This document shows positions 1 through 17,619 of a stretch of DNA of 64,000 nucleotides, piece after piece. The notes below the pieces were generated by a model, which searched no databases, was not told the DNA's origin, and worked only from the letters and a program-made list of their open reading frames with translations. Where the stretch lies: positions 1,736,001 through 1,800,000 of the forward strand of contig NZ_CP025198.1 in assembly GCF_003325455.1 (NCBI RefSeq), written 5' to 3'. Both the position numbers and the translations under genes were made by a program. The DNA is from Acidipropionibacterium virtanenii (GTDB lineage: Bacteria; Actinomycetota; Actinomycetes; Propionibacteriales; Propionibacteriaceae). The first letter of the stretch is position 1, and each line of letters opens with the position of its first letter.

Positions 1-1
1 C

Positions 2-541
2 TGCGTGGGCGGCGGCTCGAACGCGATCGGCTCCTTCGCCGAGTACATCCGCGACCCCGAGGTCGCTCTCTACGGCTTCGAGGCCGGGGGAGAGGGAGTG
101 GCCACCGGGCGCCACGCCGCGTCGATCACCGGGGGATCGGTCGGCGTGCTGCACGGCACCCGCACCTTCATCCTCCAGGACTCCGACGGCCAGACCGTCG
201 AGTCCCACTCCATCTCCGCCGGCCTGGACTACCCCGGGGTCGGCCCCGAGCACTCATGGCTCGCCGAGACCGGACGGGCGACTTACCTGCCGATCGACGA
301 CGACGAGGCCATGGAGGCGCTGCGCCTCCTCACCCGCACTGAGGGCATCATGCCGGCCATCGAGTCGGCCCATGCGGTCGCCGGAGCGATGAGAATCGCC
401 GGCGACCTGAGACGCGAGGACGGCGAGAAACCGGTGATCCTCATCACCGTCTCGGGTCGCGGGGACAAGGACGTCGACACCGCGCTTCGGTGGTTCGGCC
501 TGGACGGCAGCGTCGACGCCACCACAGGAGGCATGAAGTGA
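2..541 (+). CDS. trpB: Tryptophan synthase beta chain, C-terminal part (5' end outside window)
   Basis: This is the C-terminal part (about 179 residues) of the PLP-dependent subunit that condenses indole with serine in the last step of tryptophan synthesis. The frame is open from the left edge and begins with the glycine-rich phosphate-binding loop [10 protein letters not shown] that holds the PLP phosphate. Further on, [11 protein letters not shown] and [11 protein letters not shown] are typical of the TrpB C-terminal lobe, followed by the terminal SGRGDKD segment. It overlaps trpA by 3 bp, so the two are translationally coupled, as expected for subunits of one alpha2-beta2 complex. The start, the catalytic lysine and the N-terminal half lie outside the window. 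Confidence 0.95.
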   Translation, partial: CVGGGSNAIGSFAEYIRDPEVALYGFEAGGEGVATGRHAASITGGSVGVLHGTRTFILQDSDGQTVESHSISAGLDYPGVGPEHSWLAETGRATYLPIDDDEAMEALRLLTRTEGIMPAIESAHAVAGAMRIAGDLRREDGEKPVILITVSGRGDKDVDTALRWFGLDGSVDATTGGMK

Positions 542-1383
542 GCAGCAGCGGCGAGGCGTACCAGAAGGCCCGCGAACAGGGCCGGCCCGCCCTGGTCGGC
601 TACCTGCCGGTGGGCCACCCCAGTGTCGACGACTCGTTGGCCGCGATGCGGGCCCTCACCGAGGGCACCACCGGAACGGGCGTCGATCTGGTGGAGATCG
701 GCCTGCCCTACTCCGACCCCATGATGGACGGCACCGTCATCCAGCACGCCACCACCAGGGCGCTGGAACTGGGGGTGCGCACCCGCGACGCGCTGCGCGC
801 CGCCGAGACCGTCGCCGCCACCGGCACCCACTGCGTGGTGATGACCTACTGGAACCTCATCGAGCACTACGGGGTCGACGCCTTCGCCCGCGACCTCGCC
901 GCGGCCGGCGGCTCCGGGATCATCACGCCGGACCTGACTCCCGACGAGGCCGATGAATGGTTCGAGGCCTCCGATGAGCACGGCCTGGACCGGATCTTCC
1001 TGGTGGCCCCCTCCTCGACCGATGAGCGGCTGGCCCGCACCGTGCATGCCAGCCGCGGATGGGTGTACGCCACCAGCGTGATGGGTGTCACCGGAGCCAG
1101 GGCGCACACTTCCACCGCCGCTCCCGAGCTGGTGGCCAGGGTCAAGGCCGCCGATCCCGGGATCCCGGTGGGTGTCGGCCTGGGCGTCTCCGACGGGGAC
1201 CAGGCCGCCGAACTCGGGGCCTTCGCCGACGGTGTCATCGTCGGATCCGCGCTGGTCCGGGCGCTGGTGGAGGCCGACGAGTCCGGGGCCGGCGCCGCGG
1301 CCGGTATCGAGCGGATGCGCGGCATCGTCGACGATCTGGTCGACGGGGTGCGCCGGGCCCGGCCGGTGAGGCAGGCGCAGTGA
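538..1383 (+). CDS. trpA: Tryptophan synthase alpha chain
   Basis: TIM-barrel subunit that cleaves indole-3-glycerol phosphate to indole and glyceraldehyde-3-phosphate and channels indole to TrpB. It has 281 residues, the usual length. The catalytic pair is visible: Glu53 in [12 protein letters not shown] and Asp64 in PMMDG. The phosphate-binding end of the barrel is seen in [12 protein letters not shown] and [10 protein letters not shown] chose the GTG at 538 because it overlaps the trpB stop in a GTGA junction and has a good ribosome site (aggagg, about 525-530) 7 nt upstream. An upstream in-frame ATG at 490 would lie deep inside trpB. Its stop in turn overlaps the start of lgt. Confidence 0.96.
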   Translation: MSSSGEAYQKAREQGRPALVGYLPVGHPSVDDSLAAMRALTEGTTGTGVDLVEIGLPYSDPMMDGTVIQHATTRALELGVRTRDALRAAETVAATGTHCVVMTYWNLIEHYGVDAFARDLAAAGGSGIITPDLTPDEADEWFEASDEHGLDRIFLVAPSSTDERLARTVHASRGWVYATSVMGVTGARAHTSTAAPELVARVKAADPGIPVGVGLGVSDGDQAAELGAFADGVIVGSALVRALVEADESGAGAAAGIERMRGIVDDLVDGVRRARPVRQAQ

Positions 1384-2354
1384 TCCCCGGGCTCCCGGCC
1401 CTGGAGATCGCCCTGTCGATCCCCAGCCCGTCGATCAGCGGCTTCAGCATCGGGCCGGTGAGGATCCACTTCTACGCCCTGTGCATCCTGGCCGGGATCG
1501 TCGTCGCCTACCTCATCGGCGGACGGCGCTACCGCGCCGGGGGCGGGCGCCAGGAGGACTTCGAGACCGTCACCATCTGGGCGGTGATCGCCGGCATCGT
1601 CGGGGCCCGGATCTACCACGTCATCACCGATCACGAGCTCTACTTCGGCCCGGGCCGGACCTGGTACCACGCCTTCTTCATCTGGCAGGGCGGACTGGGG
1701 ATCTGGGGCTCGATCGCCGGCGGGGCGCTGGCGGTGTGGCTCGTGTGCCGGTCCAAGGGCCTGCGGTTCTGCGATCTGGCCGATGCGCTGGCCCCCGGCA
1801 TCCTGCTCGCACAGGGCATCGGAAGGCTGGGGAACTGGTTCAACCAGGAGCTCTTCGGGGGGCCGACGAGCCTGCCCTGGGGCCTGCGGATCGATCTGGA
1901 GCACCGGCCCCTGGGCTACCTGCAGTACTCGACCTTCCACCCGACCTTCCTCTACGAACTGATCTGGAACGTCGCCGGGGCCTGTTTCCTGCTGTGGGCC
2001 GACCGCCGTTGGAAGCTGGGACGCGGCAAGCTCTTCTGCCTCTACGTCGTGACCTACACCTTCGGCCGCTTCTGGGTGGAGAGGCTGCGCATCGACCCCG
2101 CCAACCACGTCAACGGCTGGCGGATCAACTCCTACACCTCCCTGCTGGTCTTCCTGGCCGGGCTCGTGCTGTTCATCTGGCTGCTGCGCAACAAGCCGGG
2201 TGCCACGGCCCCCGAGACGGGCGTCCCCGCCTCGGGGAACGACGCTGGACCCGTCGGCAGTGAGGCTGCTGATGGTGACGGCAGCGAGCTGTCCGGAGGG
2301 GACGAACCCGATGGCGCATCGGAGGAGACGAAGGGCGAGGAGTCCGCGGAGTAA
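1380..2354 (+). CDS. lgt: Prolipoprotein diacylglyceryl transferase
   Basis: Integral membrane enzyme that moves diacylglycerol from phosphatidylglycerol to the lipobox cysteine of prolipoproteins, the first step of lipoprotein maturation. It has 324 residues with several hydrophobic spans. The Lgt signature GRLGNWFNQELFGGPT sits at about residues 150-165, and the WQGGLGIWG loop is also present. The last 50 or so residues are a hydrophilic, acidic Gly/Ser/Glu-rich tail of the sort common in actinobacterial Lgt. The GTG at 1380 overlaps the trpA stop (GTGA). The same trpB-trpA-lgt order is known in Mycobacterium tuberculosis, so the link to tryptophan genes is positional. Confidence 0.95.
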   Translation: MIPGLPALEIALSIPSPSISGFSIGPVRIHFYALCILAGIVVAYLIGGRRYRAGGGRQEDFETVTIWAVIAGIVGARIYHVITDHELYFGPGRTWYHAFFIWQGGLGIWGSIAGGALAVWLVCRSKGLRFCDLADALAPGILLAQGIGRLGNWFNQELFGGPTSLPWGLRIDLEHRPLGYLQYSTFHPTFLYELIWNVAGACFLLWADRRWKLGRGKLFCLYVVTYTFGRFWVERLRIDPANHVNGWRINSYTSLLVFLAGLVLFIWLLRNKPGATAPETGVPASGNDAGPVGSEAADGDGSELSGGDEPDGASEETKGEESAE

Positions 2355-2452
2355 CACACCTTCGTCTCTCATTCTGGACAGATGTTTCGCCCATCGGGCA
2401 GGGTGTGCGAATCTTGCCCTGCCCTCGGCTCTCGCTGCCGTGATTTCTCGCC

Positions 2453-2468
2453 GTAACACGGCGTTTAC
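2453..2468. promoter_or_regulatory. Palindromic element upstream of gltB (possible nitrogen regulator site)
   Basis: In the 186-bp gap before gltB, GTAA-N8-TTAC forms an inverted repeat about 72 bp before the gltB start. The half-sites GTAAC and (reverse strand) GTAAA/GTTAC resemble the GTNAC half-site of actinobacterial GlnR. Assignment to GlnR is inference from the likeness and from the role of gltBD in nitrogen assimilation. The rest of the gap (2355-2540) shows only a possible TTGCCC -35-like hexamer at 2414 and the gltB ribosome site (gaaaggag, 2527-2534). Confidence 0.25.
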
Positions 2469-2540
2469 AAACGGTCTGCATGCTTGGCTGTGCCGAAGTG
2501 CGCGGTCCGCGCCGCAGGGCGTACCTGAAAGGAGACCCGG

Positions 2541-7056
<4,516 letters not shown>

Positions 7057-7064
<8 letters not shown>

Positions 7065-8526
7065 TCCACGTGGATTCATCAAGTTCCCCCGCGAGGTGGC
7101 CGAGCGCCGCCCCGTCGACGACCGGCTCCAGGACTGGCAGGAGGTGTACCCGGTTACCCCCGGGCACGCCCTGCTGCCGATCATCACCGAGCAGGCCGGC
7201 CGGTGCATGGACTGCGGCATCCCGTTCTGCCACACCGGGTGCCCGCTGGGGAACCTCATTCCCGAGTGGAACGATCTCATCTGGCGCGACGAGTGGCGCG
7301 AGGCCCTGGAACGCCTCCACGCCACCAACAACTTCCCCGAGTTCACCGGCAGACTGTGCCCCGCCCCCTGCGAGACCTCGTGCGTGGAGGGGATCAACCG
7401 CGATCCGGTGACCATCAAGAACGTCGAGGTGGCCATCATCGACAAGGCCTGGGAGGATCGCCGCGTGATCCCCGAGGTGCCCGACTGGCACTCCCTCAAG
7501 ACCGTTGCGGTGGTCGGCTCGGGGCCGGCCGGGATGGCCGCCGCCCAGCAGCTCACCCGGGCCGGTCACACCGTGGTCGTCTACGAGCGCGCCGACGCCG
7601 TCGGCGGCCTGATGCGCTACGGCATCCCCGAGTTCAAGATGGAGAAGGCGGTCCTGGACCGGCGGATCAAGCAGATGACGTTGGAGGGCACGGTCTTTCG
7701 GACCAGCACCGAGATCGGCGTCGACATCACCGGCGAGGAGCTGCGCGAGCGGTTCGACGCCGTGGTGCTGGCCATCGGATCCACCCTCGGTCGCGAGCTG
7801 AACGCCCCGGGCCGCGAGTTCGGCGGCATCCACCAGGCCGTGGAGTACCTCACTCAGTCCACGAAGGTGGTCCACGGCCAGACGATCGGCGCTCAGATCG
7901 TCGCCGGGGGCAAGGACGTCATCGTCATCGGCGGCGGCGACACCTCCAACGACTGCCTGGGCACCGCGCTGCGCCAGGGCGCGCGATCGGTGACCCAGCT
8001 GGAGATCATGCCGCACCCGCCGGCCGAGCGGCCGGCCGGGCAGCCCTGGCCCACCTACCCGATGATCTACCGGGTGGCCAGCGCCAACGAGGAGGGCGGC
8101 GAACGCGTCTACTCCACCAACACGGTGGAGTTCCTCGCCGATGAGAACGGCCAGGTCCGGGCGCTCAAGGTCACCGAGGTGCGTCGTGAGGGCCGCGGCT
8201 TCGCCCCGGTCCCCGGGACCGAGCGCGAGCTGCCGGCCCAGCTGGTGGTCCTGGCGATGGGCTTCACCGGCCCCCAGCAGGAGGGCCTGGTGAACGAGCT
8301 CGGCCTGGAACTGGACGCCCGCGGCAATATCTCCCGCAAGAACGACTACGCCACCTCGGTGCCCGGGGTCTTCGCCTGCGGGGACGCCGGTCGCGGCCAG
8401 TCGCTCATCGTGTGGGCGATCGCCGAGGGCCGCTCGGCGGCCAACGGGGTGGACGCCTACCTGTCCGGCAGCCGCTCGGTGCTGCCCAGGCCGATCGATC
8501 CCTCGACCAGGCAGCTGATGGTCTGA
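7057..8526 (+). CDS. gltD: Glutamate synthase small subunit
   Basis: Flavoprotein subunit that takes electrons from NADPH via FAD and passes them through iron-sulfur clusters to GltB. It has 489 residues. The N-terminal cluster-binding region has Cys50, Cys53, Cys58 and Cys62 in [13 protein letters not shown], with more cysteines in CPAPCETSC near residue 105. The FAD Rossmann motif is [11 protein letters not shown] (about residue 150), the NADPH motif is IGGGDTSND, and the C-terminal [12 protein letters not shown] closes the FAD site. The start overlaps the gltB stop by 8 bp, so the two subunits are coupled. A strong hairpin terminator follows the stop. Confidence 0.97.
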
Positions 8527-8540
8527 ACCGCGGGCTCCCA

Positions 8541-8576
8541 GGGTGCTCCCCGGGCCCCACGGCCCGGGGAGCATCC
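8541..8576 (+). terminator. Hairpin terminator after gltD
   Basis: A 13-bp perfect stem (8544-8556 with 8561-8573), extendable to 16 bp with one G-U pair, closes a CCAC loop 15 bp after the gltD stop. There is no T-run after it, as is usual for high-GC actinobacterial terminators. Confidence 0.65.
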
Positions 8577-8592
8577 TCATGTCCGTGGCAGA

Positions 8593-8886
8593 ATGCGGTC
8601 CATGCCCGCAGCCACCGAGGAGACCCGCGACACCGCACGGATCATGGCACGCATCAGGATGCTGAGGATCGTGGCCCTGGCCTCGCTCGTGCTCTTCGTG
8701 GCCTGCGACATCGTGCTGGCCACCTCTCTGGAGATGGGCTCCCTGGCGCTGGGCGCCAGCATCGCCGCGATGCTGTTCTTCCTGGTGCTGCTGTCGGCCC
8801 TGGTGCGATGGGGCTACCTGCGCTCCCGTCTCCACGAGGCGCAGGTCGATGCCGAACTCGACGCCGCCGAGCAGGAACAGGGCTGA
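8593..8886 (+). CDS. Small two-span membrane protein, unknown function
   Basis: A 97-residue protein (94 if it starts at the ATG at 8602) that I do not recognise. A basic N-terminal stretch is followed by two hydrophobic segments, roughly residues 26-45 and 50-72, joined by a short turn. The C-terminal tail is charged and acidic, ending in DAELDAAEQEQG, and probably cytoplasmic. No ribosome site is obvious before either ATG. It sits alone between the gltBD terminator and a convergent membrane-protein gene only 7 bp away. Its codon use matches the neighbours, so it is probably real. Confidence 0.6.
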   Translation: MRSMPAATEETRDTARIMARIRMLRIVALASLVLFVACDIVLATSLEMGSLALGASIAAMLFFLVLLSALVRWGYLRSRLHEAQVDAELDAAEQEQG

Positions 8887-8893
8887 CGGGAAC

Positions 8894-9583
8894 TCAGCTC
8901 TCGACGCGGCCCTCGATGACCTGCGGACCGTCACCGTCCTCGGGGCGGCCGGGCCCGTCGTCGACGACCTCCCCCTCGATGGTGGTCGGCAGATGCTCGG
9001 AGACCTCGCGCGAGACCTTCGAGGTGACCTTGCGCAGCACCACCGACAGGCCGATGTGCACCAGTCCGTATGCGATCAGCCCCAGCCCGATGAGCCAGCT
9101 GAGGGCCGTCATCCCGAAGGAGCGGTGGACCAGCGCCGCCAGGCCCAGTCCCAGGCAGACGACACCGCCCACCATCGGCCAGATCCAGGCCCGCCGGGCG
9201 ATCGGCATGATGGTGATCGACACGCCGATCAGGAGCAGCCCGGTGAGCACCACCCAGGCCCCGATGAGCACCACGGCCAGATGGAGCACGGGGCCGGGGT
9301 GCCAGAGCATGATGACGGCCGCGACGATCCCGATGACTCCCCAGCCGGTCATCGCCCGGCTTCCCGGAAGACCGCGCATCCGGCCCGCATTGATCAGGGT
9401 GAGCACGGCGTCGACCGCCACGTAGCCGCCCAGCAGCAGCACCAGGACGGTCAGCGACGGGCCCGCCCAGACCAGCGGGGTGATCCCCGCCGCCACGGCG
9501 AGCACCCCTTTGGCCAGTGGCAACCACCACAGGGAGTTGACGGTGCGGGCAAGCTTCTCGCCGGGCTGACGGGTGTTGGACAT
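8894..9583 (-). CDS. HdeD/DUF308-family membrane protein
   Basis: A 229-residue membrane protein with about six hydrophobic segments between residues 18 and 180. The repeated short helices joined by Gly/Pro turns (AVAAGITPLVWAGP, GYVAVDAVLTLINA, GWGVIGIVAAVIML) are typical of the DUF308 family, to which the E. coli acid-resistance protein HdeD belongs. The last 40 residues are hydrophilic and acidic. The ATG has a strong ribosome site (ggaggc) immediately before it, and a TACCCT -10 element directly before that. It is divergent from dnaE. Its function in this organism is not known to me; acid or stress tolerance is only suggested by the family name. Confidence 0.8.
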   Translation of the reverse strand: MSNTRQPGEKLARTVNSLWWLPLAKGVLAVAAGITPLVWAGPSLTVLVLLLGGYVAVDAVLTLINAGRMRGLPGSRAMTGWGVIGIVAAVIMLWHPGPVLHLAVVLIGAWVVLTGLLLIGVSITIMPIARRAWIWPMVGGVVCLGLGLAALVHRSFGMTALSWLIGLGLIAYGLVHIGLSVVLRKVTSKVSREVSEHLPTTIEGEVVDDGPGRPEDGDGPQVIEGRVES

Positions 9584-9589
9584 GCCTCC

Positions 9590-9595
9590 AGGGTA
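9590..9595 (-). promoter_or_regulatory. -10 element of the HdeD-family gene
   Basis: TACCCT on the minus strand ends 6 nt before the ATG, so transcription would begin at or very near the start codon. The 6-nt spacer (ggaggc) also looks like a ribosome site. Confidence 0.35.
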
Positions 9596-9687
9596 CGGGG
9601 ACCGCAGGGACGTCCAAGGGTGCCGCGTCCCTCCCCGGTGGACTATCGTCGGCGTCTAGCTGATGCTCGAGCTGAAAGGTCTTCTCC

Positions 9688-13254
<3,567 letters not shown>

Positions 13255-13257
13255 GCG

Positions 13258-13821
13258 ATGGCCTCATCTGTGGAACCCCGTACCCGGGGCGCCCACCGGC
13301 CGACGAGGAGTCGCCGGGGCGTCACGGAGGCTCCCGTGCTGCGCGTCACCGCGCTGTACCTGTTCATCGCGGCGGTCGCCGGCGCCCTGGCGGGGATGCT
13401 GTGGAGCCTGGCCACCGACCTGCCGAGCTACACCATCGGTACCGACGGATCGGCGAGCATCAGCGAGCGCGGCCTCACCTCGGTGTTCTCCGCCGACGCC
13501 GTCTACTCGCTCATCGGTCTGGTCCTGGGGGCCGGCCTGGGCCTGTTGGCATGGCGATGGTTCTGCGGCAGGGGAGCCGTGGTGGTGGCGCTGGCGATGG
13601 CGGGCCCGCTGATGGCGTCGCTGTGCTGCTGGTGGATCGGGCTCCTGCTGGGCCCCGACTCGTTCCCGACCCGGGTCTCCAGCGCGAAGGCCGGCGACAC
13701 GGTGCAGATCGACTTGGCGCTGCACACCTGGACCCCGGTGATGGTGTGGGTCCTCGCGGCCCTGCTGCCGGTACTGGTCATCTCGCTGATCCGCTGGGAC
13801 GCCCCCGCCGACGGGGACTGA
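13258..13821 (+). CDS. Four-span membrane protein, unknown (DUF2567-like)
   Basis: A 187-residue protein with a basic, hydrophilic N-terminus of about 35 residues. Hydrophobic segments lie at roughly 40-60, 83-103, 106-125 and 160-178, separated by an external-looking loop. It starts 3 bp after the dnaE stop and is probably co-transcribed with it. The pattern resembles the small actinobacterial DUF2567 membrane proteins, but I assign this weakly. A GTG at 13336, in frame, is an alternative start that would remove most of the basic tail. Nothing in the sequence shows a catalytic function. Confidence 0.65.
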   Translation: MASSVEPRTRGAHRPTRSRRGVTEAPVLRVTALYLFIAAVAGALAGMLWSLATDLPSYTIGTDGSASISERGLTSVFSADAVYSLIGLVLGAGLGLLAWRWFCGRGAVVVALAMAGPLMASLCCWWIGLLLGPDSFPTRVSSAKAGDTVQIDLALHTWTPVMVWVLAALLPVLVISLIRWDAPADGD

Positions 13822-13865
13822 GGTTCCGGGGCGCGGACCGTCCGGGCGGCCGGGAGCGCGGTCAC

Positions 13866-13871
13866 TAGACT
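13866..13871 (+). promoter_or_regulatory. -10 element of the his operon
   Basis: TAGACT ends 7 nt before the GTG of hisD, with no ribosome site between. This places the transcript start at the start codon and implies a leaderless his mRNA. No clear -35 hexamer is seen. Confidence 0.55.
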
Positions 13872-13878
13872 TGCGCTC

Positions 13879-15183
13879 GTGATGCGAACCGTGGATCTCA
13901 CCTCTACCGAACCGTCCGACTACCGCGATGTGGTGCCGCGGGCGGACTTCGACGTCGACTCCGCGATGGAGACGATCATCCCCGTCTGCACCGCTGTGCA
14001 GCAGCGCGGCGAGGAGGCCCTGCGGGAGTTCAGCAGGAAGTTCGATCATGTCGAGCCGCAGCAACTGCGGGTGCCCGCCGAGGAGCTGACCCGGGCTGCC
14101 GAGCAGCTCGACCCGAAGCTGCGCAGCGCCATCACCGAGTCCATCAGGCGGCGCCGCGAGGTCTGCGAGTCCGTCGAGCGCGAGTACGACGCCGATCCCG
14201 TCGAGGTGGCCCCGGGGGCCTCGGTGGGCCAGCGGCACATCCCGGTGGGCCGGGTCGGGCTCTACGTGCCGGGCGGACTGGCCCCGCTGGCGTCCAGCGT
14301 CATCATGAATGTGGTGCCCGCCCAGGTGGCGGGGGTGGAATCGATCGCGGTGGCCTCCCCGCCCCGGGCGGATTCCGGCGGCAGACCGCACCCCAGCATC
14401 CTGGCGCTGTGCGAGATCCTCGGCATCGACGAGGTGTACGCGGTCGGAGGGGCGCAGGCGGTCGCCATGTTCGCCTACGGGGTGGAGGGCCTCTGCCCGA
14501 GGGTGGACATGGTCACCGGACCCGGCAACATCTACGTCGTCGCGGCCAAGCGCCACCTGCGCGGGGTCGTCGGCATCGACTCGGAGGCCGGCCCCACCGA
14601 GATCGCGGTCCTGGCGGACGCCACCGCCGACCCCCGGCTCGTCGCGGCCGACCTCATGAGCCAGGCCGAGCACGACCCGATGGCCGCCGCCGTGCTGGTC
14701 ACCGACTCCCCCGAGCTGGCGGCCCGGGTGCCCGTCGAGCTCGAGGAGATGGTCTCTAAGACCCTTCACGCCGACCGGATCCGCACCTCGCTGGGATCCC
14801 GTCAGTCGGCCGTCGTCATGGTGCGTGACATCGAGCAGGGCCTGGCCGTGGTCAACGGCTACGGCGCCGAGCATCTGGAGATCCAGACCGATCGGGCCGC
14901 CACGGTCGCCGGCCGGGTCCACAACGCCGGGGCGGTCTTCGTGGGACCCTGGTCGCCGGTCTCGCTCGGCGACTACTCGGCCGGATCCACCCACGTGCTT
15001 CCGACCGGAGGCTCGGCCCGGTACTCCTCGGGCCTGTCGGTGCGCAGCTTCATGCGCGCCGTCCACGTCATCGACTACAGCCGAGAGGCCCTGGACTCGC
15101 TGTCGGCATCGGTGGAGCACTTCGCCCTGGCCGAGAATCTGCCGGGACACGCCAACGCCATCACTGTCAGGAGGAACCGATGA
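13879..15183 (+). CDS. hisD: Histidinol dehydrogenase
   Basis: Zinc enzyme that carries out the last two oxidations of histidine synthesis, histidinol to histidine with two NAD+. It has 434 residues, the normal length. The family pattern is clear: [39 protein letters not shown] and the SEAGPTEI motif, followed by the zinc and catalytic region around EHLEIQTD and STHVLPTGG. The GTG at 13879 is preferred because the -10 element TAGACT ends 7 nt upstream (leaderless); an ATG directly follows it at 13882. It begins the his cluster and overlaps hisC by 4 bp (ATGA), with an AGGAGG ribosome site for hisC at its end. Confidence 0.97.
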   Translation: MMRTVDLTSTEPSDYRDVVPRADFDVDSAMETIIPVCTAVQQRGEEALREFSRKFDHVEPQQLRVPAEELTRAAEQLDPKLRSAITESIRRRREVCESVEREYDADPVEVAPGASVGQRHIPVGRVGLYVPGGLAPLASSVIMNVVPAQVAGVESIAVASPPRADSGGRPHPSILALCEILGIDEVYAVGGAQAVAMFAYGVEGLCPRVDMVTGPGNIYVVAAKRHLRGVVGIDSEAGPTEIAVLADATADPRLVAADLMSQAEHDPMAAAVLVTDSPELAARVPVELEEMVSKTLHADRIRTSLGSRQSAVVMVRDIEQGLAVVNGYGAEHLEIQTDRAATVAGRVHNAGAVFVGPWSPVSLGDYSAGSTHVLPTGGSARYSSGLSVRSFMRAVHVIDYSREALDSLSASVEHFALAENLPGHANAITVRRNR

Positions 15184-16370
15184 GGTCGCGCGAACCGGGG
15201 GAGGCCATTCCCCGCGTCAACCCGATCAGCCTGTCACAGCTGCCGCTGCGCCCCGAACTGGTGGGCGAGGAGCCGTACGGGGCGCCGCAGCTCGACGTGC
15301 CGGTGTGTCTGAACGTCAACGAGAACCCGTACCCGCCCTCGGAATCGGTGAGACGCCAGATGGCGCACGCGGTGTCGCGCTCGGCCTCGGGACTCAACCG
15401 GTACCCGGACCGCGAGGCCACCGAGCTGCGCCGGGCGCTGGCCGAGTATGTCGGTTTCGGCGTCGGATCCGATCAGGTGTGGCCGGCCAACGGCTCCAAC
15501 GAGGTGATGACGCAGATCCTCCAGGCCTTCGGCGGGCCCGGACGCAGGCTGCTCACCTTCACCCCCACCTACTCGATGTACCCCGAGTACGCCAGAAACA
15601 CCCACACCGACTACGTCACCGCCCCCCGGGATGCCTGGTTCGGTCTCGACGCCGCCCGGATTCTGGCCGCCATCGCGGCCCACCGGGCCGACGTCGTCCT
15701 CATCACCACGCCGAACAATCCGACCGGTACGACGGTCCCGGTGGCCGTCATCGAGGAGGTGTGCCGGGCCACCGACGCCATCGTGGTGGTCGACGAGGCC
15801 TACCAGGAGTTCACCGACACCCCGGAGGACTCGGCCATCGCCCTGCTGCCGAAATTCGGGCGGCTCATCGTGGTGCGCACCCTCTCCAAGGCCTTCGCCC
15901 TGGCCGGGGGGCGGGTCGGCTACGCGGTGGCGGCCCCGGCCGTGATCGACGCGCTGCGGATCGTCCGGCTGCCCTACCACCTCTCGGCCACCACCCAGGC
16001 GGTGGCCAGGGTGGCCCTGGCCAACGCACCGGAGATGCTGGAACGGGTCGACGAGCTGCGCGAGACCCGCGCCGGGCTGGAGGAGTGGCTGAGGCTGCAC
16101 GGTTTCGACGTGGTGCCCAGCCAGTCCAACTTCCTGCTCTTCGGGAGGTTCACCGACCGCCACGAGGTGTTCAGCAGGCTGCTCGACCAGGGAGTTCTGG
16201 TGCGCGAGGTGGGGCCCGACGGGTTCCTGCGGGTCTGCGCCGGCACGCCCGCCGAGACCGATGCCTTCCGCAAGGCGATACTGACCATCCTGCCGCGCAT
16301 CAGCCTGGCCCCCAGCGACGCCCGTGACCAGGTCGGCACCAAGCGCCGCGTCCGTGAGGAGTCCCGATGA
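15180..16370 (+). CDS. hisC: Histidinol-phosphate aminotransferase
   Basis: PLP enzyme (aminotransferase class I/II fold) converting imidazole acetol phosphate and glutamate to histidinol phosphate. It has 396 residues. The PLP lysine is Lys237 in [16 protein letters not shown]. The conserved [23 protein letters not shown] and VVDEAYQEF motifs are all present. The ATG overlaps the hisD stop and has a strong AGGAGG ribosome site at about 15170. Its stop overlaps the hisB start by 4 bp. The C-terminal 25 residues are basic and poorly conserved. Confidence 0.96.
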   Translation: MRSREPGEAIPRVNPISLSQLPLRPELVGEEPYGAPQLDVPVCLNVNENPYPPSESVRRQMAHAVSRSASGLNRYPDREATELRRALAEYVGFGVGSDQVWPANGSNEVMTQILQAFGGPGRRLLTFTPTYSMYPEYARNTHTDYVTAPRDAWFGLDAARILAAIAAHRADVVLITTPNNPTGTTVPVAVIEEVCRATDAIVVVDEAYQEFTDTPEDSAIALLPKFGRLIVVRTLSKAFALAGGRVGYAVAAPAVIDALRIVRLPYHLSATTQAVARVALANAPEMLERVDELRETRAGLEEWLRLHGFDVVPSQSNFLLFGRFTDRHEVFSRLLDQGVLVREVGPDGFLRVCAGTPAETDAFRKAILTILPRISLAPSDARDQVGTKRRVREESR

Positions 16371-16984
16371 GCCGTACCGCACACATCGTCCGTCGCACCT
16401 CCGAGTCCCAGGTCGATGTCGCCATCGACCTGGACGGCACCGGGGAGTCGACCATCTCGACCGGGGTGGGCTTCTACGACCACATGCTCACCGCTCTGTC
16501 GAAGCACTCGGGCATCGACATGGCGATCACCACCACCGGGGATGTCGAGATCGACGGTCACCACAGCGTCGAGGACACCGCCATCGCGATCGGCCAGGGA
16601 CTCGCCGAGGCACTCGGCGACAAGGCCGGCATCACCCGCTTCGGGGACGCCATGGTGCCTCTCGACGAGGCCCTGGCGCAGTGCGTCGTTGACGTGGCCG
16701 GGCGCCCCTATGCGGTGTGCGGCGGGGAGCCCGATTCCCAGGTCACCGCACGGATCAGCGGCTCTGGGGTGGCCTACCAGGGGTCGATGACCTACCACGT
16801 GGTGGAGTCCCTGGCGACCAACGCGGGCCTGTGCGTGCACCTGCGGCTGCTGGCCGGCCGGGATCCGCACCACATCTGCGAGGCGCAGTACAAGGCACTG
16901 GCCAGGGCGCTGCGGATCGCGGTGGCCCCCGATCCGAGGATGGCCGGACGGGTGCCGAGCACGAAGGGGACGCTCAATGCCTGA
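16367..16984 (+). CDS. hisB: Imidazoleglycerol-phosphate dehydratase
   Basis: Manganese-dependent dehydratase turning imidazole glycerol phosphate into imidazole acetol phosphate. At 205 residues it is the single-function form, without the N-terminal histidinol phosphatase domain found in E. coli HisB. The duplicated metal-binding motifs are visible: [28 protein letters not shown] and, in the second half, [11 protein letters not shown] and [17 protein letters not shown]. It overlaps hisC by 4 bp and hisH by 8 bp, so the whole cluster is translationally coupled. A separate histidinol phosphatase must be encoded elsewhere, since none is seen here. Confidence 0.96.
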   Translation: MSRTAHIVRRTSESQVDVAIDLDGTGESTISTGVGFYDHMLTALSKHSGIDMAITTTGDVEIDGHHSVEDTAIAIGQGLAEALGDKAGITRFGDAMVPLDEALAQCVVDVAGRPYAVCGGEPDSQVTARISGSGVAYQGSMTYHVVESLATNAGLCVHLRLLAGRDPHHICEAQYKALARALRIAVAPDPRMAGRVPSTKGTLNA

Positions 16985-17603
16985 GACCACACGGGTCGGC
17001 GTCATCGACCACGGTTCGGGAAACCTGCACTCGGCGTGCCGGGCGCTGGCCCAGGCCGGCGCGGAGGTCGTGATGTCGCGCGACCTGGACGAACTGGCCC
17101 GCACCGACGCCCTGGTCCTGCCCGGAGTCGGGGCGCTGGCCTCCTGCATGGCGGGGCTGCGGGCGATGGGCGGCGATGAACTGGTCGCCGACCAGGTGGA
17201 GCGCGGCCGCCCACTGCTGGGGATCTGCGTGGGCCACCAGATGCTCTTCGAGGACGGCGAGGAGCGCGGCGAACCGGTCGCCGGGCTGGGCGTGCTGCCC
17301 GGAATGGTGACGATGCTGCCGGCCGAGCGGTTGCCGCACATGGGCTGGAACACGGTGTCCCCGTGCGAGGGCAGCAGGCTGTTCCGCGGGATCGAGCAGG
17401 AGCGCTTCTACTTCGTGCACAGCTACGGAGTGGTGGATCCGGGCCAGCACAGCGGCATCACCACCTGCACCCACGAGGACGCCGTCTTCGTGGCGGCCTG
17501 CGAGCTGGGGGCGGTGAGTTCGACCCAGTTCCACCCCGAGAAGTCCGGCCGGGCGGGTCGGATGCTGCTGCGCAACTGGCTCGACGCCGTCTGGGAGGAT
17601 TGA
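16977..17603 (+). CDS. hisH: Imidazole glycerol phosphate synthase, glutamine amidotransferase subunit
   Basis: Class I glutamine amidotransferase that releases ammonia from glutamine and feeds it to the synthase subunit HisF. It has 208 residues. The catalytic triad is Cys84 ([12 protein letters not shown]), His186 and Glu188 (in [10 protein letters not shown]). The N-terminal [10 protein letters not shown] is typical of HisH. It overlaps hisB by 8 bp. HisF, its obligatory partner, is not in this window: the next gene is hisA and then the unrelated yebC. Confidence 0.95.
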   Translation: MPETTRVGVIDHGSGNLHSACRALAQAGAEVVMSRDLDELARTDALVLPGVGALASCMAGLRAMGGDELVADQVERGRPLLGICVGHQMLFEDGEERGEPVAGLGVLPGMVTMLPAERLPHMGWNTVSPCEGSRLFRGIEQERFYFVHSYGVVDPGQHSGITTCTHEDAVFVAACELGAVSSTQFHPEKSGRAGRMLLRNWLDAVWED

Positions 17604-17607
17604 GCGG

Positions 17608-17613
17608 TAGGCT
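17608..17613 (+). promoter_or_regulatory. Possible internal -10 element before hisA
   Basis: TAGGCT in the 16-bp gap between hisH and hisA ends 6 nt before the hisA GTG. No ribosome site is present, so hisA may also be expressed as a leaderless message of its own. Confidence 0.4.
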
Positions 17614-17619
17614 CACCCT

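Noticed and set aside
9601-9640. 7-bp inverted repeat (AGGGACG/CGTCCCT) in the hdeD-dnaE gap as an operator
   Set aside because: Short stem with a 13-nt loop in a G+C-rich gap; nothing sets it apart from chance.
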